The notes: generated by a model from the sequence alone, not told the origin. A DNA stretch of 64,000 nt from Gammaproteobacteria bacterium (GCA_028819565.1 JAPPLD010000018.1:1-64000); one strand, 5' to 3'. Positions 1 to 11,908 are shown, numbered from the stretch's first letter. Translations and numbers: made by a program.

Positions 1-149
1 AGTCTCCTGCTGCCGCGACCCGCTGCTTATTCCGATATGTGTTTGAACCCGTACAATGGCGAAAAGAGGAGCTTTTTCGCGGGGACCCTGAGGTTACCCG
101 GCGAGTTGCCGGAGTTCGTGATCAGTTCACTTTATTCTGGCTGAACAAG
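1..149. other. Window edge without a recognised gene
   Basis: Plus-strand frame 1 is open from the window edge to a TGA near position 141, about 47 codons. It could be the 3' end of a gene lying outside the window. The translation matches no family I recognise, and an open frame of this length can occur by chance. No terminator hairpin is obvious before the minus-strand gene that ends at 150. Confidence 0.2.
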
Positions 150-3100
150 TCAAGACTGTCTTGAGACATCAATCACGAAAATCTGAATCTTGCTTTTCTC
201 TTCCTCGGAGAGCGTTTCAGGCAGGCGTTGTTTGAGTTCGTTGGCATTCTTGGGCCGGTTGCCGGATTCCGTTGCTTTGCAGTCTTCTTCTCTGAACCAT
301 AGGGCGAGGTAGATTCCGTTTCCATCGGCTCCTGGGTCACGAGTATATTTCGCAATCAATTGGCTCCTGATCGCTGTCCACAAATCAGGATGCATACTTT
401 TCTTGATTTCTATTGGCACGTTGAATCCATCGCAGAAAAGCCGAATATCCGAGCGTTTTTCATTGGCGTAACGACCCTCCGGTTGCGCGTCGATATCTAG
501 AGGAGTCAATAGTGGCCTTAGCTTAGAGAGTAACCGGTCTCTGCAAAAGTCTTCGTGCTGTGGAGCGTGGTCATTTTTCTCACTTGTCCAAAATGCTCGC
601 CAATCGGACGTGTTTCCGTCCTGTATGTCTCTGGCAATCTCCTCCAGTTTCATCATTGCGACCGTGGCCAAATCTGCCGGATTCTCGGGCCGTGCATTTT
701 CAAGGATTCGAAAGACTTCTTCGACAGCGTGGTGCTCAAAATTGTTATCGCGCCGGAGAATTTTTTGCTTATATGCCAGATCAGTCAGGTTTGGATGCCA
801 TGCGCGAAGCTGCTCATTTGCCAAGAGCAATTCAAGCGATTCCGTTGCTTCATGGCTCCAGGTCTGGGACAATTGCTCACAAAAGAATCGGACGCTATGG
901 GCGGCATCCATACCTAGCGTGACTAGACATCCCTCCATTGAGGAATCATCGGTGTTGTAGTAATGCGGACCATACGAGGAACCAAGCAAGCGGATCAGGA
1001 GAGATAGGACAGGAATGCTTGGAGAGTCGGGTAGAGCATCAAGGAACCGGCTGGTCATGATTTCCGCCAAGGCTCGGATCCGGGGTTCTTTCCCGGCGAC
1101 ATAGGACTCCAACCTGTCTTGGTACTGTTCCGGTGCGACGAACAGCCCGGCGGCTAGCCAGCGAACACGCTGGCCGACCTGCATGGTTCGGCTGGAGAGT
1201 TTTTCCTCAACAATGTTGAGGAGAGCCTCTTTCTCGCAATGGAGAACTGCTGCGGTGAGCAGATGGTTCAAGTCCTGCAATCGTTGCTGGGAGCAGCGTA
1301 CGGGGAATGCCTTGAGCAAGGGCAGCGATGCCATGCGGGCGACCTTCTCGTAGTCCTGAGAATGCGCTAGTTCATAAAGTCCCTTGATAAAGTCCGAAGA
1401 GCGACGCAGTTTTTTGCGTGTGGCCGCAACCAAGATATCTGACACCATGTCTGGCCGGGATTGCAGCAGTGATGGGAACCACTGCGGGGTTTCGTCTCCG
1501 GTGCGTGGGGGAAGAGGCCACAGGGGTACCGTGTAATAGAAGGCAAGAGCTAGGCGCATTCGTTCTTCACTGATTGAGAGACTTCTGTCTTGGGATGTTT
1601 CGCTGACTTCGTTCAGCCCCGCCATATACGGATAAGCCAGGAGAGGGGTCATGTTGTTAGCTTCAAGACGAAAGATTTCTTCGACACTTGGCAGATCTTC
1701 GCGGTTGATGGACATTCGAAATGCTTGCAGCACCTCCTCAATTAGGCTCTCGTCTTTGCCAAGGAGACTTTCCAGCCGTTCTTTCGGCGTGTCGCCCGAC
1801 ACATCTCCATAGCCACCGTAATACACCACGGCCAGTTCGTAGAGAACGTCACGACGGCACCGATTCGCCAGTAAGTCTTCTTTCATTGAGTTGAGTTGAG
1901 TATGCCACTCCTGCTGGCGCTCCAGAATCTCGGTGTCGTATTTCTCTCGGTGTTGTTTCGTCTCGGCATCGTTTGATGACGCGCCTTCTTGGTATTCCAT
2001 ATAGACCTTAAAAAGGCTTGGCTTTGTCGACAAGCGGCTTTTGACGACCTTCAGAGACAACCCGGCATCGTAATAACTGTTATGTACGCAATTTGCCGTC
2101 CATCGGACAAGATGCTTGGCAATTTCAGGATGTTTCGTGGCGATTGCCCGTTCGAGGCACCAAGCGCCAAAATTTTGCGGCATGCGAGCACTAGCAAGTC
2201 GCTCTCTTGCATAGTGCATGCATAGGTTAGTTTCTTCGGACTCTTTTTCTAACTCTTCACACTGCCTGACTCCCAAGCCGTAAATGTCCAGTAGTGTTTC
2301 AGGATGCTCCGAAAGCCACTCTCCGATTTTTCTGTAGGAGGGCCCTCCTCGGCTGGCACGGATGAGCTCCAGCCAGCAAAGCAGGCGGTATGGGTCGGGC
2401 GCATCTGCGAAATTTTCTAGGTAACATTCAAGCCATCGTTCCGGGAGGTTCCGTAGGTGGTTGAACTGGTCGAAGTTCTGTGAAAACTCTTCGGGAGATT
2501 GATCAAAGAGTTTGACAAGAAAATCCAGCAGTTCTCCGAGTTGCTCTCCAGTCGATTTTCTGGCAACCGTGTGGATCCAGAAGCGGCAATACGACCCGAA
2601 GTAATTTGCCCTTTTCGGGGGCCTTAAATAACGAACCACTTCGGAAGGCGAAAGAGCTTGGGGATAGGTTGCTTCCAACAGGCAGCCGCACAGGTCATCA
2701 CCGGGGTCGAATATTTCTCCTGTTTCAGTTGCCTTCAACAGTTCCATCAATATGTTGGCTCTCTCTTCGTTGTCCTCTATTTGACGAATGAACAGATCTA
2801 GGGCGACACGTCTGGCAAGCAATCCCCATAAGGGGTTTTTGAGTATTCCCAAGGCGAAATCCGACATGCCCGATATGCCAACTCCCGAGTTGAGCGCTTG
2901 CAGGCAGATAAGTGCGAGAGATTGTTGTGAGTCATCGGGTTCCGAAACCGAAAAATACTTCAGGAGTTCTTCTTTCATATCAGGCGTGGCGAAGCCCTCC
3001 CAGCTATGGTCGTACGAGAAGGCGTTCGCGAACCATGGATTTGCTTCGGCTTCACGTTTCAGGGCATCCAGCAAACGCGTTTTCTGGTTCACCGAGAAAT

Positions 3101-4232
3101 TCCGGATATGGCCATACGCGATGACCCCATAGGGGTCAAGTTCGAGCAACTTTTCGCGACTGACCAAACTATGTGTCGCGAGCCATGCCAACAATCCGCG
3201 GAACTCCGACACGATACCGCCACCAAAACCTGTCGTCAGAATCAGAATTCGTCCAACAGGTAAACCTTCCTTGATAAGTTTGGCGAGATATTTTGCACCG
3301 AGGAATTCAGCGACATGCCGGTGATACGGTTCTGCACGGTTCTCTTGTGGGACTCGAAATAATCGGCTGTCGAAGACATCGCGGAATTCGCTTCGGTTCC
3401 TATGAGGTACCCGATTCGGGGGGAGATATGTATCTGAATTTTCGTCGTTGTCTAGACTGTATCCTGCGCAACCGGTCAAGATCTGAATGGCGAATAGTTT
3501 GCCTGCCGCCATGAGCAGATCCGGTACACTTGACGAGCGTTGACGTCTACTTTTGCGGTCCGGGTTTCCTTCTTCCAGCAATTTTTCGCAGGCAAGGTCG
3601 AATGCCCGTTCTCTGTCCTCCGGCCACTGACCTCCCAGTTGGGCGACGGCCAGCGCCAGCATTTCGAGATTTTGGGGGTTGTCTAGGAGATACTCAAGTT
3701 CTTTTTGATTCGCGGACTCGATGAATGCCTCGGGATCTGCAACATTCAGCCGTTTTTTGAGGACTTCCCTGACATCCTCCAAGGATAATGGCTCTAGGCG
3801 TAGCACTAGGATTTTTTCATTGTTCGGGAGAAGCGTGTCTAGAGCATTCCTGTCGCTGGGCCCCAGCCAGTCGGCCGCCCGACAGGACAGGCGGAATTTT
3901 GGGGTCCCGAGGCGATGGAGTTTGCCGCGAATGATACCGAGCGGGGTCTGTGGGCCCGCGTCTCCGGCAGGAATTTCGTCCAGTCCGTCGATGAACAAGG
4001 TTTTCCCCATCCATTCGGAGTCCTTGTCGAAATCGAGGAAGTCGCGCGCAGGGATAAAGCAGCAAGTTTCTTCGGATCCAGCTTCTTGTTTGAATGCTGT
4101 GGTTTTTCCCGCACCGGGCTCGCCGAGCAGCACGTAGGCAGGTATCTCCTTGAAGTCGCCCAAATACTGCGGAAGTGAAGAGGATTCACCCTCCCTGATC
4201 TCGCGGCATTTCCGTTGAACTGCGAACGTCAT
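150..4232 (-). CDS. NACHT/STAND-like NTPase with C-terminal PD-(D/E)XK-like nuclease motif
   Basis: The protein has 1360 residues. A P-loop NTPase module lies at the N terminus: Walker A GEPGAGKTT at residues 37-45, Walker B LFIDGLDEIPAG at 79-90, and an SCRAADW segment near 116-122 that resembles the NACHT/STAND sensor arginine. A very long, apparently helical region follows, of the kind that senses ligands in STAND proteins. Near the C terminus D1262, E1275 and K1277 (IEIKK) form a PD-(D/E)XK-type pattern, suggesting a fused nuclease. The start codon overlaps the stop of the upstream ATPase gene (ATGA), so the two are probably translationally coupled. Base composition is more AT-rich than the neighbouring aceE operon. 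An antiphage or other defence role is inferred from architecture; I do not recognise it as a named system. Confidence 0.7.
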   Translation of the reverse strand: MTFAVQRKCREIREGESSSLPQYLGDFKEIPAYVLLGEPGAGKTTAFKQEAGSEETCCFIPARDFLDFDKDSEWMGKTLFIDGLDEIPAGDAGPQTPLGIIRGKLHRLGTPKFRLSCRAADWLGPSDRNALDTLLPNNEKILVLRLEPLSLEDVREVLKKRLNVADPEAFIESANQKELEYLLDNPQNLEMLALAVAQLGGQWPEDRERAFDLACEKLLEEGNPDRKSRRQRSSSVPDLLMAAGKLFAIQILTGCAGYSLDNDENSDTYLPPNRVPHRNRSEFRDVFDSRLFRVPQENRAEPYHRHVAEFLGAKYLAKLIKEGLPVGRILILTTGFGGGIVSEFRGLLAWLATHSLVSREKLLELDPYGVIAYGHIRNFSVNQKTRLLDALKREAEANPWFANAFSYDHSWEGFATPDMKEELLKYFSVSEPDDSQQSLALICLQALNSGVGISGMSDFALGILKNPLWGLLARRVALDLFIRQIEDNEERANILMELLKATETGEIFDPGDDLCGCLLEATYPQALSPSEVVRYLRPPKRANYFGSYCRFWIHTVARKSTGEQLGELLDFLVKLFDQSPEEFSQNFDQFNHLRNLPERWLECYLENFADAPDPYRLLCWLELIRASRGGPSYRKIGEWLSEHPETLLDIYGLGVRQCEELEKESEETNLCMHYARERLASARMPQNFGAWCLERAIATKHPEIAKHLVRWTANCVHNSYYDAGLSLKVVKSRLSTKPSLFKVYMEYQEGASSNDAETKQHREKYDTEILERQQEWHTQLNSMKEDLLANRCRRDVLYELAVVYYGGYGDVSGDTPKERLESLLGKDESLIEEVLQAFRMSINREDLPSVEEIFRLEANNMTPLLAYPYMAGLNEVSETSQDRSLSISEERMRLALAFYYTVPLWPLPPRTGDETPQWFPSLLQSRPDMVSDILVAATRKKLRRSSDFIKGLYELAHSQDYEKVARMASLPLLKAFPVRCSQQRLQDLNHLLTAAVLHCEKEALLNIVEEKLSSRTMQVGQRVRWLAAGLFVAPEQYQDRLESYVAGKEPRIRALAEIMTSRFLDALPDSPSIPVLSLLIRLLGSSYGPHYYNTDDSSMEGCLVTLGMDAAHSVRFFCEQLSQTWSHEATESLELLLANEQLRAWHPNLTDLAYKQKILRRDNNFEHHAVEEVFRILENARPENPADLATVAMMKLEEIARDIQDGNTSDWRAFWTSEKNDHAPQHEDFCRDRLLSKLRPLLTPLDIDAQPEGRYANEKRSDIRLFCDGFNVPIEIKKSMHPDLWTAIRSQLIAKYTRDPGADGNGIYLALWFREEDCKATESGNRPKNANELKQRLPETLSEEEKSKIQIFVIDVSRQS

Positions 4233-5509
4233 AGGCCCTCGGGAAGGTCGCGGGCGGGAATCGACAGGAATTTCGATAGCGACATGCCATTGGCGCCGAC
4301 TAAGACGGGAACCACGTCCTCGAAGCGTGTTTTGATTTTCCGAAGCCCGGGCGGATAGGATCGCTTGCGCCCACTCTTGACCTCGACTGCAATGAGTTTC
4401 GGGCCGCGTTTGAGTACAAAGTCAACTTCGTAGTCCTTCTCTCTCCAGTAATAGAGTTTGCTAGAGGGATTTTGGGTGTTATGCAAATGTGCGCCGACGG
4501 CACTTTCGACAAGACGGCCCCAGAAACTCCGGTCGGCCTGCGCTTCCTCGAAAGTGTAGTCGGAGAGTAGCGGAATGAACGCAGTGTTCAGCACGTTGAG
4601 TTTCGGCGAGGAGTGTTTCCTGAGATGAGGGGCATTGCTGTATTTCTGTAGGCCAGTAACCAGGTTTGATTTCGACAGCAGGTCCAGATAGCGGATTAAG
4701 GTGGTCGTGTGGCCTTTGCCTCTTAACTCCCCCAACATTTTGGTGTACGACATGATCTGGCCTGAGCATTCGACCCCGAGTTCGAATAGCAGTTTCAGTA
4801 GAGCGGGATTTTTTATCTGCTCCATGGCTAGGATGTCTCTTTCAATATTAGGTTCGATGATTGCGTCTGCAATGAATTTCCGCCACTGGCTTTGTTGGTG
4901 GATGTACGATGCGCCCCCCGGATAGCCGCCAAAATAGAGGTATTGCTCCAGGCTGAAACCAAATGCCTCCCGCATTTCCGTGAACGACCAGTGAGGAACA
5001 TGGACGGTGATGTACCGACCGGTCATGCTCTCTTTCGCCATGCCCTTCTGCATCAGCAAGGGGGCCGAGCCGAGGAGAATTACATGAAGCCGGGTTCCGT
5101 TGATACGGTCGCGGTCCCAAAGCCCCTTGACGGTCGGAGACCAATCCGGGATTTGCTGGATTTCATCGAATACTAAGACAAATCCGTTTTCCAGACGACG
5201 GGCTTGCTCCCGTGCCTTTTCCCATAGGCTCCTTATCCAATTCGCGCCTGGTTCGCCGAGGAGCGTATCCACGGTTTCCGCCAAAGGGCCCTGTGGTGAT
5301 CCGGTCTGACCGGGAAAGGCGGGCAATGTGCCCTGTCCCGGCTCATCAATCGGGATATACTCTCTATTGGAAGGGGGAATGTCCGCCAAGGCTTGGAGGA
5401 CGAGAGTGGTCTTCCCAGCCTGACGGGGACCGGTCACGAATATCATGCGACTGGGCGGGCTGCCCAATAGCGACTGAATTTCTTTTACTTGCTGGCGTTT
5501 GTAGTGCAT
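4229..5509 (-). CDS. AAA ATPase with DUF4143 domain
   Basis: The protein has 426 residues. The N-terminal AAA_14-type ATPase shows Walker A GPRQAGKTT at 27-35, Walker B VLVFDEIQQIP at 111-121, and a VILLGSAPLL sensor-like strand at 143-152. The C-terminal half matches the DUF4143 layout, ending with D363 and E376-V-K378, the PD-(D/E)XK-like core of that family. Such ATPases are common in bacteria, often in accessory regions, and their role is poorly defined. It is the first gene of a two-gene operon, with a 4-base overlap to the large NTPase-nuclease. An 8-bp inverted repeat sits just upstream of its start and may be an operator. Whether it acts with the downstream protein or is an independent toxin-like element cannot be told from sequence. 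Confidence 0.8.
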   Translation of the reverse strand: MHYKRQQVKEIQSLLGSPPSRMIFVTGPRQAGKTTLVLQALADIPPSNREYIPIDEPGQGTLPAFPGQTGSPQGPLAETVDTLLGEPGANWIRSLWEKAREQARRLENGFVLVFDEIQQIPDWSPTVKGLWDRDRINGTRLHVILLGSAPLLMQKGMAKESMTGRYITVHVPHWSFTEMREAFGFSLEQYLYFGGYPGGASYIHQQSQWRKFIADAIIEPNIERDILAMEQIKNPALLKLLFELGVECSGQIMSYTKMLGELRGKGHTTTLIRYLDLLSKSNLVTGLQKYSNAPHLRKHSSPKLNVLNTAFIPLLSDYTFEEAQADRSFWGRLVESAVGAHLHNTQNPSSKLYYWREKDYEVDFVLKRGPKLIAVEVKSGRKRSYPPGLRKIKTRFEDVVPVLVGANGMSLSKFLSIPARDLPEGL

Positions 5510-5521
5510 GGCGACACTATA

Positions 5522-5555
5522 TTACTATATCTCTGAAATTTACGAGGTATAGTAA
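5522..5555. promoter_or_regulatory. Inverted repeat upstream of the ATPase operon
   Basis: TTACTATA at 5522-5529 and TATAGTAA at 5548-5555 are perfect inverted 8-bp arms separated by 18 bases, 13 bases upstream of the minus-strand ATG at 5509. The placement suits an operator controlling the two-gene operon. No regulator gene lies beside it. Confidence 0.45.
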
Positions 5556-5669
5556 CACAAATTTAGAAATACCGCAATCTAGGTTTGAATCAAGGTACAG
5601 GCGCAACGCACAGAATGAATCTATGCAAAGAATCTTCTTTTTGGTTGCAAGGCGAATCGACTCTCTTCC

Positions 5670-5698
5670 TTGACAAGATGCAACTTGATGGCTTTAGA
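5670..5698 (+). promoter_or_regulatory. Possible aceE promoter
   Basis: A consensus -35 TTGACA at 5670-5675 is followed 17 bases later by TTTAGA at 5693-5698, a weak -10. It would give an untranslated leader of roughly 70 bases before aceE. No PdhR-type site was recognised. Confidence 0.3.
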
Positions 5699-5747
5699 GT
5701 GTATCTACCGTTTTCCGCATCAAAAACCGGTGGGCGATAATAGGGGT

Positions 5748-5761
5748 TGATTCTGGAATCA
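5748..5761. promoter_or_regulatory. Palindrome just upstream of aceE
   Basis: TGATTC-TG-GAATCA is a perfect 6-bp inverted repeat with a 2-base centre, ending 14 bases before the aceE start. It could be an operator half-site pair or a leader hairpin near the ribosome-binding region. No clear Shine-Dalgarno sequence is visible between it and the ATG. Confidence 0.35.
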
Positions 5762-5775
5762 GATTCATCGGTCTC

Positions 5776-8441
<2,666 letters not shown>

Positions 8442-8445
<4 letters not shown>

Positions 8446-9713
8446 GCCAGGAAGTCCGGGTCCCCGACATGGGGGACGTCGAAGAAGCGGAGGTCATCGA
8501 AGTCTTCGTACAGGCCGGGCAGTCGGTTTCGGCGGACGAGCCGCTGATTACCCTGGAATCGGACAAGGCCGCGATGGACCTGCCGTCGCCGTTCGCCGGC
8601 GTGGTGGAGACCGTGCACGTCAAGGTTGGAGACATGTTGGCGGTAGACGCACTGGTCGTGACCCTGACCGACCGTCCGGACGACTCCGAACCGGAGCCGG
8701 AAACGCCCGAGGCCGAATCTGCGCCGCCTTCGGAGCCGGTTGCTGCGGAGCCAGTTGAACCCGTTGCCAGTCCGGTCCCTCCGCCGGTTGCCCCGGAACC
8801 TCGCCGTCTTGGCACCTTGCCCCACGCCGGGCCTGCCGTACGCCGTTTCGCGCGTGAACTCGGGGTGGACTTGGAGCAGGTCTCCGGCAGCGGTCGCAAA
8901 GGCCGGATTACGTACGAGGATGTCCAGCTTTATGTCAAGGCGATCCTGACGCGGCAACAGGAGCCAACGGCAGCCACCCGACCGTCCGGACCACCGGTGG
9001 ATGCTGAACGATTCGGCCCGACTCGGACCGAGCCGCTGACCCGTATCCAACGGCGTTCTGGTGCCAACCTTCAGCGCAATTGGCAACTGGCCCCCCATGT
9101 GGCCCAACACCATAAGGCGGATATCACGGAACTGGATCAACGCCGGAAGGAATTGCGCGGACAGGAAGGGTTCGAGTCCCTGACGCTGACTGCCTGCGTG
9201 CTTCAGGCCTGCGCCCAGGTGCTGAAGCAGTTTCCCCGCGTCAATGCCTCGCTGAGCGAAGACGGGCGAGACTTGATCGTCCGCGAGTACGTCCACATCG
9301 GGTTCGCGGCGAACACCGACGAGGGTTTGGTCGTCCCGGTGATTCGCGATGCCGACCAGAAATCGATTTCCGTTCTTTCCGGAGAGGTTGCGGTCTTGGC
9401 CGAACGCGCCCGGACCCAGCAGCTGACCGCCGAGGACATGCAGGGCGGCGGCTTCACCTTGTCCAATCTCGGCGGCATCGGGGGCGGGCATTTCACCCCT
9501 GTCATCAATCTGCCCCAGGTGGCGGTGCTGGGCATCTCGCGTGCGGTGCAGGAGCCGGTCTGCATTGAAGACCAGGTCGAATCCCGCCTGATGATGCCGC
9601 TGTCGCTGTCCTACGATCACCGCGTCGTCGACGGGGTGGAAGGAGCCCAGTTCGTGATGGCGCTGGTCTGGTTGCTGGAACATCCCGACGAGTTGGACTG
9701 GGGAGAGGGGTAA
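8442..9713 (+). CDS. aceF: Pyruvate dehydrogenase E2 (dihydrolipoyl acetyltransferase)
   Basis: E2 forms the core of the pyruvate dehydrogenase complex and transfers acetyl groups from lipoate to CoA. The protein has 423 residues from the ATG that overlaps the aceE stop. There is one N-terminal lipoyl domain with the modified lysine in ESDKAAM (K42), then a Pro/Glu/Ala-rich linker, a peripheral-subunit-binding domain near residues 127-165 (VRRFARELGVDLEQVSGSGR), and a catalytic domain with DHRVVDG at 392-398 containing the active-site His. E. coli AceF carries three lipoyl domains; a single one is common elsewhere. Confidence 0.96.
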
Positions 9714-9716
9714 TCC

Positions 9717-11129
9717 GTGAAGACGATCGACTTGGTGGTGATTGGCGGCGGCCCCGGCGGCTACAGCGCTGCTTTCCGCGCGGCGGATCTGGGCATGAAA
9801 GTAATGCTGGTGGAACGTTTCTCGCGACTCGGCGGCGTATGCCTGAACGTCGGTTGTATCCCGTCCAAGACTTTGCTGCACGCGGCCGGCCTGATCGAGG
9901 ATGCGGCCGAATGGCGGGACCGGGGAGTGGTGTTCGACCCACCGCGGATTGATTTGGACGCATTGCGAGATTGGAAGGAGAGAGGCGTGGCACAGCTGGC
10001 CGACGGCCTCGGCGCGCTTGCCAAGCGCCGCGAAGTCGAAGTGGTCACCGGCCGGGGAGAGTTTGTGTCCGCACATACGTTGGCGGTCGAGACCGGGCAG
10101 GGGAGAGAGGAAGTACGTTTCGCGCAAGCGATCATCGCTACAGGTTCCCGGCCGATCAAGCTTGAGCTGTTTCCGGACGATCCACGCATCCTGGACTCCA
10201 CGTCGGCCTTGGACCTGGAGGAAATTCCGAAGCGCCTGCTGGTGGTCGGGGGTGGCGTCTTGGGTCTGGAGCTTGCCACGGTGTTCCGCGCCCTGGGGTC
10301 GCAGGTGACCGTGGTGGAGGCGCTGGAACAGATGATGGGCGAAGCCGACAAGGACGTGGTGCGGGCGTATCTCAAGCGCAACGCGAAGCGGTTTGCCGCA
10401 TTGCATACGGGCACCCAGGTGCAGAAAGCCGAAGCGAAGGATGACGGGATCCTGGTGCAGTTCGAGGGTGCGGATCGCCAATGGGAAGAGTCGTTCGACG
10501 CGGTGCTGGTGGCGGTGGGGCGGGCCGCCAACAGCGAGAACCTGGGATTGGAGGATGCCGGGGTCGCGGTCGGCGGGTCCGGGGCGATCCCGGTCAACCA
10601 CCAGCAACGGACCAATATTCCCCACATCTTTGCGATCGGCGACGTGACGGGTGGGCCGATGCTGGCGCATCGGGCTTCTTACCAGGGCCGGTTGGCGGCG
10701 GAAGTCGCGGCCGGCATGAAATCCGCCTACGAGGCGAGGGTGGTGCCCTCGGTGGCCTACACCGACCCGGAAGTCGCCTGGGTGGGATTGACCGAGCGCG
10801 AAGCCAAGGCCCAAGGTGTAGCGTATGATCGCGGCATCTTCCCGTGGGCGGCAAGCGGACGGGCAGTCGGAACCTCACGCGTCGAGGGCATGACCAAACT
10901 GCTGTTCGATTCGGAGACGAAACGTCTCATCGGGGCGGCCGTGGTGGGTGTGCACGCCGGAGAGTTGATAGCGGAGGCGGCGCTGGCGATTGAGACCGGG
11001 TGTGAAGCGGAAGATATTGCCGGAACGATCCATCCGCACCCGACGTTTTCGGAGACCTTGGCGCAGGCCAGTGAAGTAGTCCAGGGGACGGTAACGGAGT
11101 TGTTTCTAGGGCGTAGCCGAGGTCAGTAA
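9717..11129 (+). CDS. lpdA: Dihydrolipoyl dehydrogenase (E3)
   Basis: E3 reoxidises dihydrolipoamide on AceF, using FAD and NAD+. The 470-residue protein begins at a GTG placed 3 bases after the aceF stop, with a purine-rich GGGGAGAGGGG just upstream. FAD-binding GGGPGGYSA lies at 10-18, and the redox disulfide is C42/C47 in GGVCLNVGCIPSK. The NAD-binding VVGGGVLGLE stretch is near residue 176, and the C-terminal HPHPTFSET holds the catalytic His. No lipoyl domain is fused to it. It is the last gene of the pdh operon. Confidence 0.96.
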   Translation: MKTIDLVVIGGGPGGYSAAFRAADLGMKVMLVERFSRLGGVCLNVGCIPSKTLLHAAGLIEDAAEWRDRGVVFDPPRIDLDALRDWKERGVAQLADGLGALAKRREVEVVTGRGEFVSAHTLAVETGQGREEVRFAQAIIATGSRPIKLELFPDDPRILDSTSALDLEEIPKRLLVVGGGVLGLELATVFRALGSQVTVVEALEQMMGEADKDVVRAYLKRNAKRFAALHTGTQVQKAEAKDDGILVQFEGADRQWEESFDAVLVAVGRAANSENLGLEDAGVAVGGSGAIPVNHQQRTNIPHIFAIGDVTGGPMLAHRASYQGRLAAEVAAGMKSAYEARVVPSVAYTDPEVAWVGLTEREAKAQGVAYDRGIFPWAASGRAVGTSRVEGMTKLLFDSETKRLIGAAVVGVHAGELIAEAALAIETGCEAEDIAGTIHPHPTFSETLAQASEVVQGTVTELFLGRSRGQ

Positions 11130-11134
11130 ACGAC

Positions 11135-11154
11135 TGCCTTTGACTTGAAAGGCA
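11135..11154 (+). terminator. Hairpin after lpd, possible weak terminator
   Basis: TGCCTTT at 11135-11141 pairs with AAAGGCA at 11148-11154 across a 6-base loop, directly after the lpd stop. No U-rich run follows, so it is not a convincing intrinsic terminator and may instead stabilise the 3' end of the mRNA. Confidence 0.35.
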
Positions 11155-11417
11155 TTAAGTGAGATCGATTCTACGGCCTGTGGAATGGTCCCGCTCAATC
11201 GAAGAATCTTCGCCGACAAACGGGGACGAACGGAGAAAGTCGAATAATTCCGCGCCGGTTCGCGTTGGTTTTGTGCGCGTCATATCGGCCGTCCGGACAC
11301 GATGTCGCGTGGCCCGTATTTTTGATTCTGTGTCTGTCGATGATTTGACCATTTGGATTCGTTCTGGAAATGCGATAGCACTATATACTAGCCATAATCA
11401 CGGAGGGGCTTGCTTGC

Positions 11418-11768
11418 ATGAATTTTTGCGACTTCATTGAAGACGGGATCTTTTCCCCAACATTGATTGCGGCGGCTCTTAAGACCACCGAATCTGAGAT
11501 GGCCAGCACTTTGGGTCTAGGTCAGAGCGCGTTTTCCCGTGCAAAACGATTGCGGGCAAAGAAAACGCAGACTCGGCTACGGCATATGCTGGAAATATTG
11601 AGCCGCGCTAACCATTCAACCAGTTCACTCATCGAGTCTTATGTCTGGTACCGGACAGAGCCGATCGTCGGGTTTGGGGGCCAGACTGCCAGCAGTCTGG
11701 TGCGGGAAGGGAATGCGGATTACGTGAATGAGTATTTTGAACGCAAATGGGCTGGAGGACACGCCTGA
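11418..11768 (+). CDS. MbcA/ParS/Xre-type antitoxin-like protein (DUF2384), orphan
   Basis: The protein has 116 residues. The N-terminal half looks like a helical DNA-binding region (LIAAALKTTESEMASTLG). The C-terminal half has the pattern of the toxin-binding domain of RES-toxin antitoxins: a helix, then WYRTEPIVGFGGQTASSLV, then a short terminal helix. A GGAGG lies 10 bases before the ATG. No RES-domain toxin gene is adjacent on either side, so this appears to be an orphan antitoxin or a regulator derived from one. Family assignment rests on the C-terminal pattern only. Confidence 0.6.
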   Translation: MNFCDFIEDGIFSPTLIAAALKTTESEMASTLGLGQSAFSRAKRLRAKKTQTRLRHMLEILSRANHSTSSLIESYVWYRTEPIVGFGGQTASSLVREGNADYVNEYFERKWAGGHA

Positions 11769-11908
11769 CCGGGTCTTCCCTGATTTAGGCCCTGCTCGTG
11801 ACAGCGGGCATTCCGGTGCTGGAGCCGGTGATTCCGTGTTTTCCTGGTACGGCAGCAAGTAATCAGATCACGCCCATTGCGGGCGCATTCCAGCAAGAAA
11901 ATACTTTA
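11769..11908. other. Intergenic stretch between the orphan antitoxin and the hip operator
   Basis: No gene is supported here. A plus-strand frame stays open for about 40 codons up to the hip promoter region, but it has no start codon with a ribosome-binding site and no recognisable similarity. It may be debris of an earlier gene. Confidence 0.3.

Noticed and set aside
11159-11440. 93-codon plus-strand frame between lpd and the orphan antitoxin
   Set aside because: No ribosome-binding site, no recognisable domain, and it runs into the start of the better-supported antitoxin gene.
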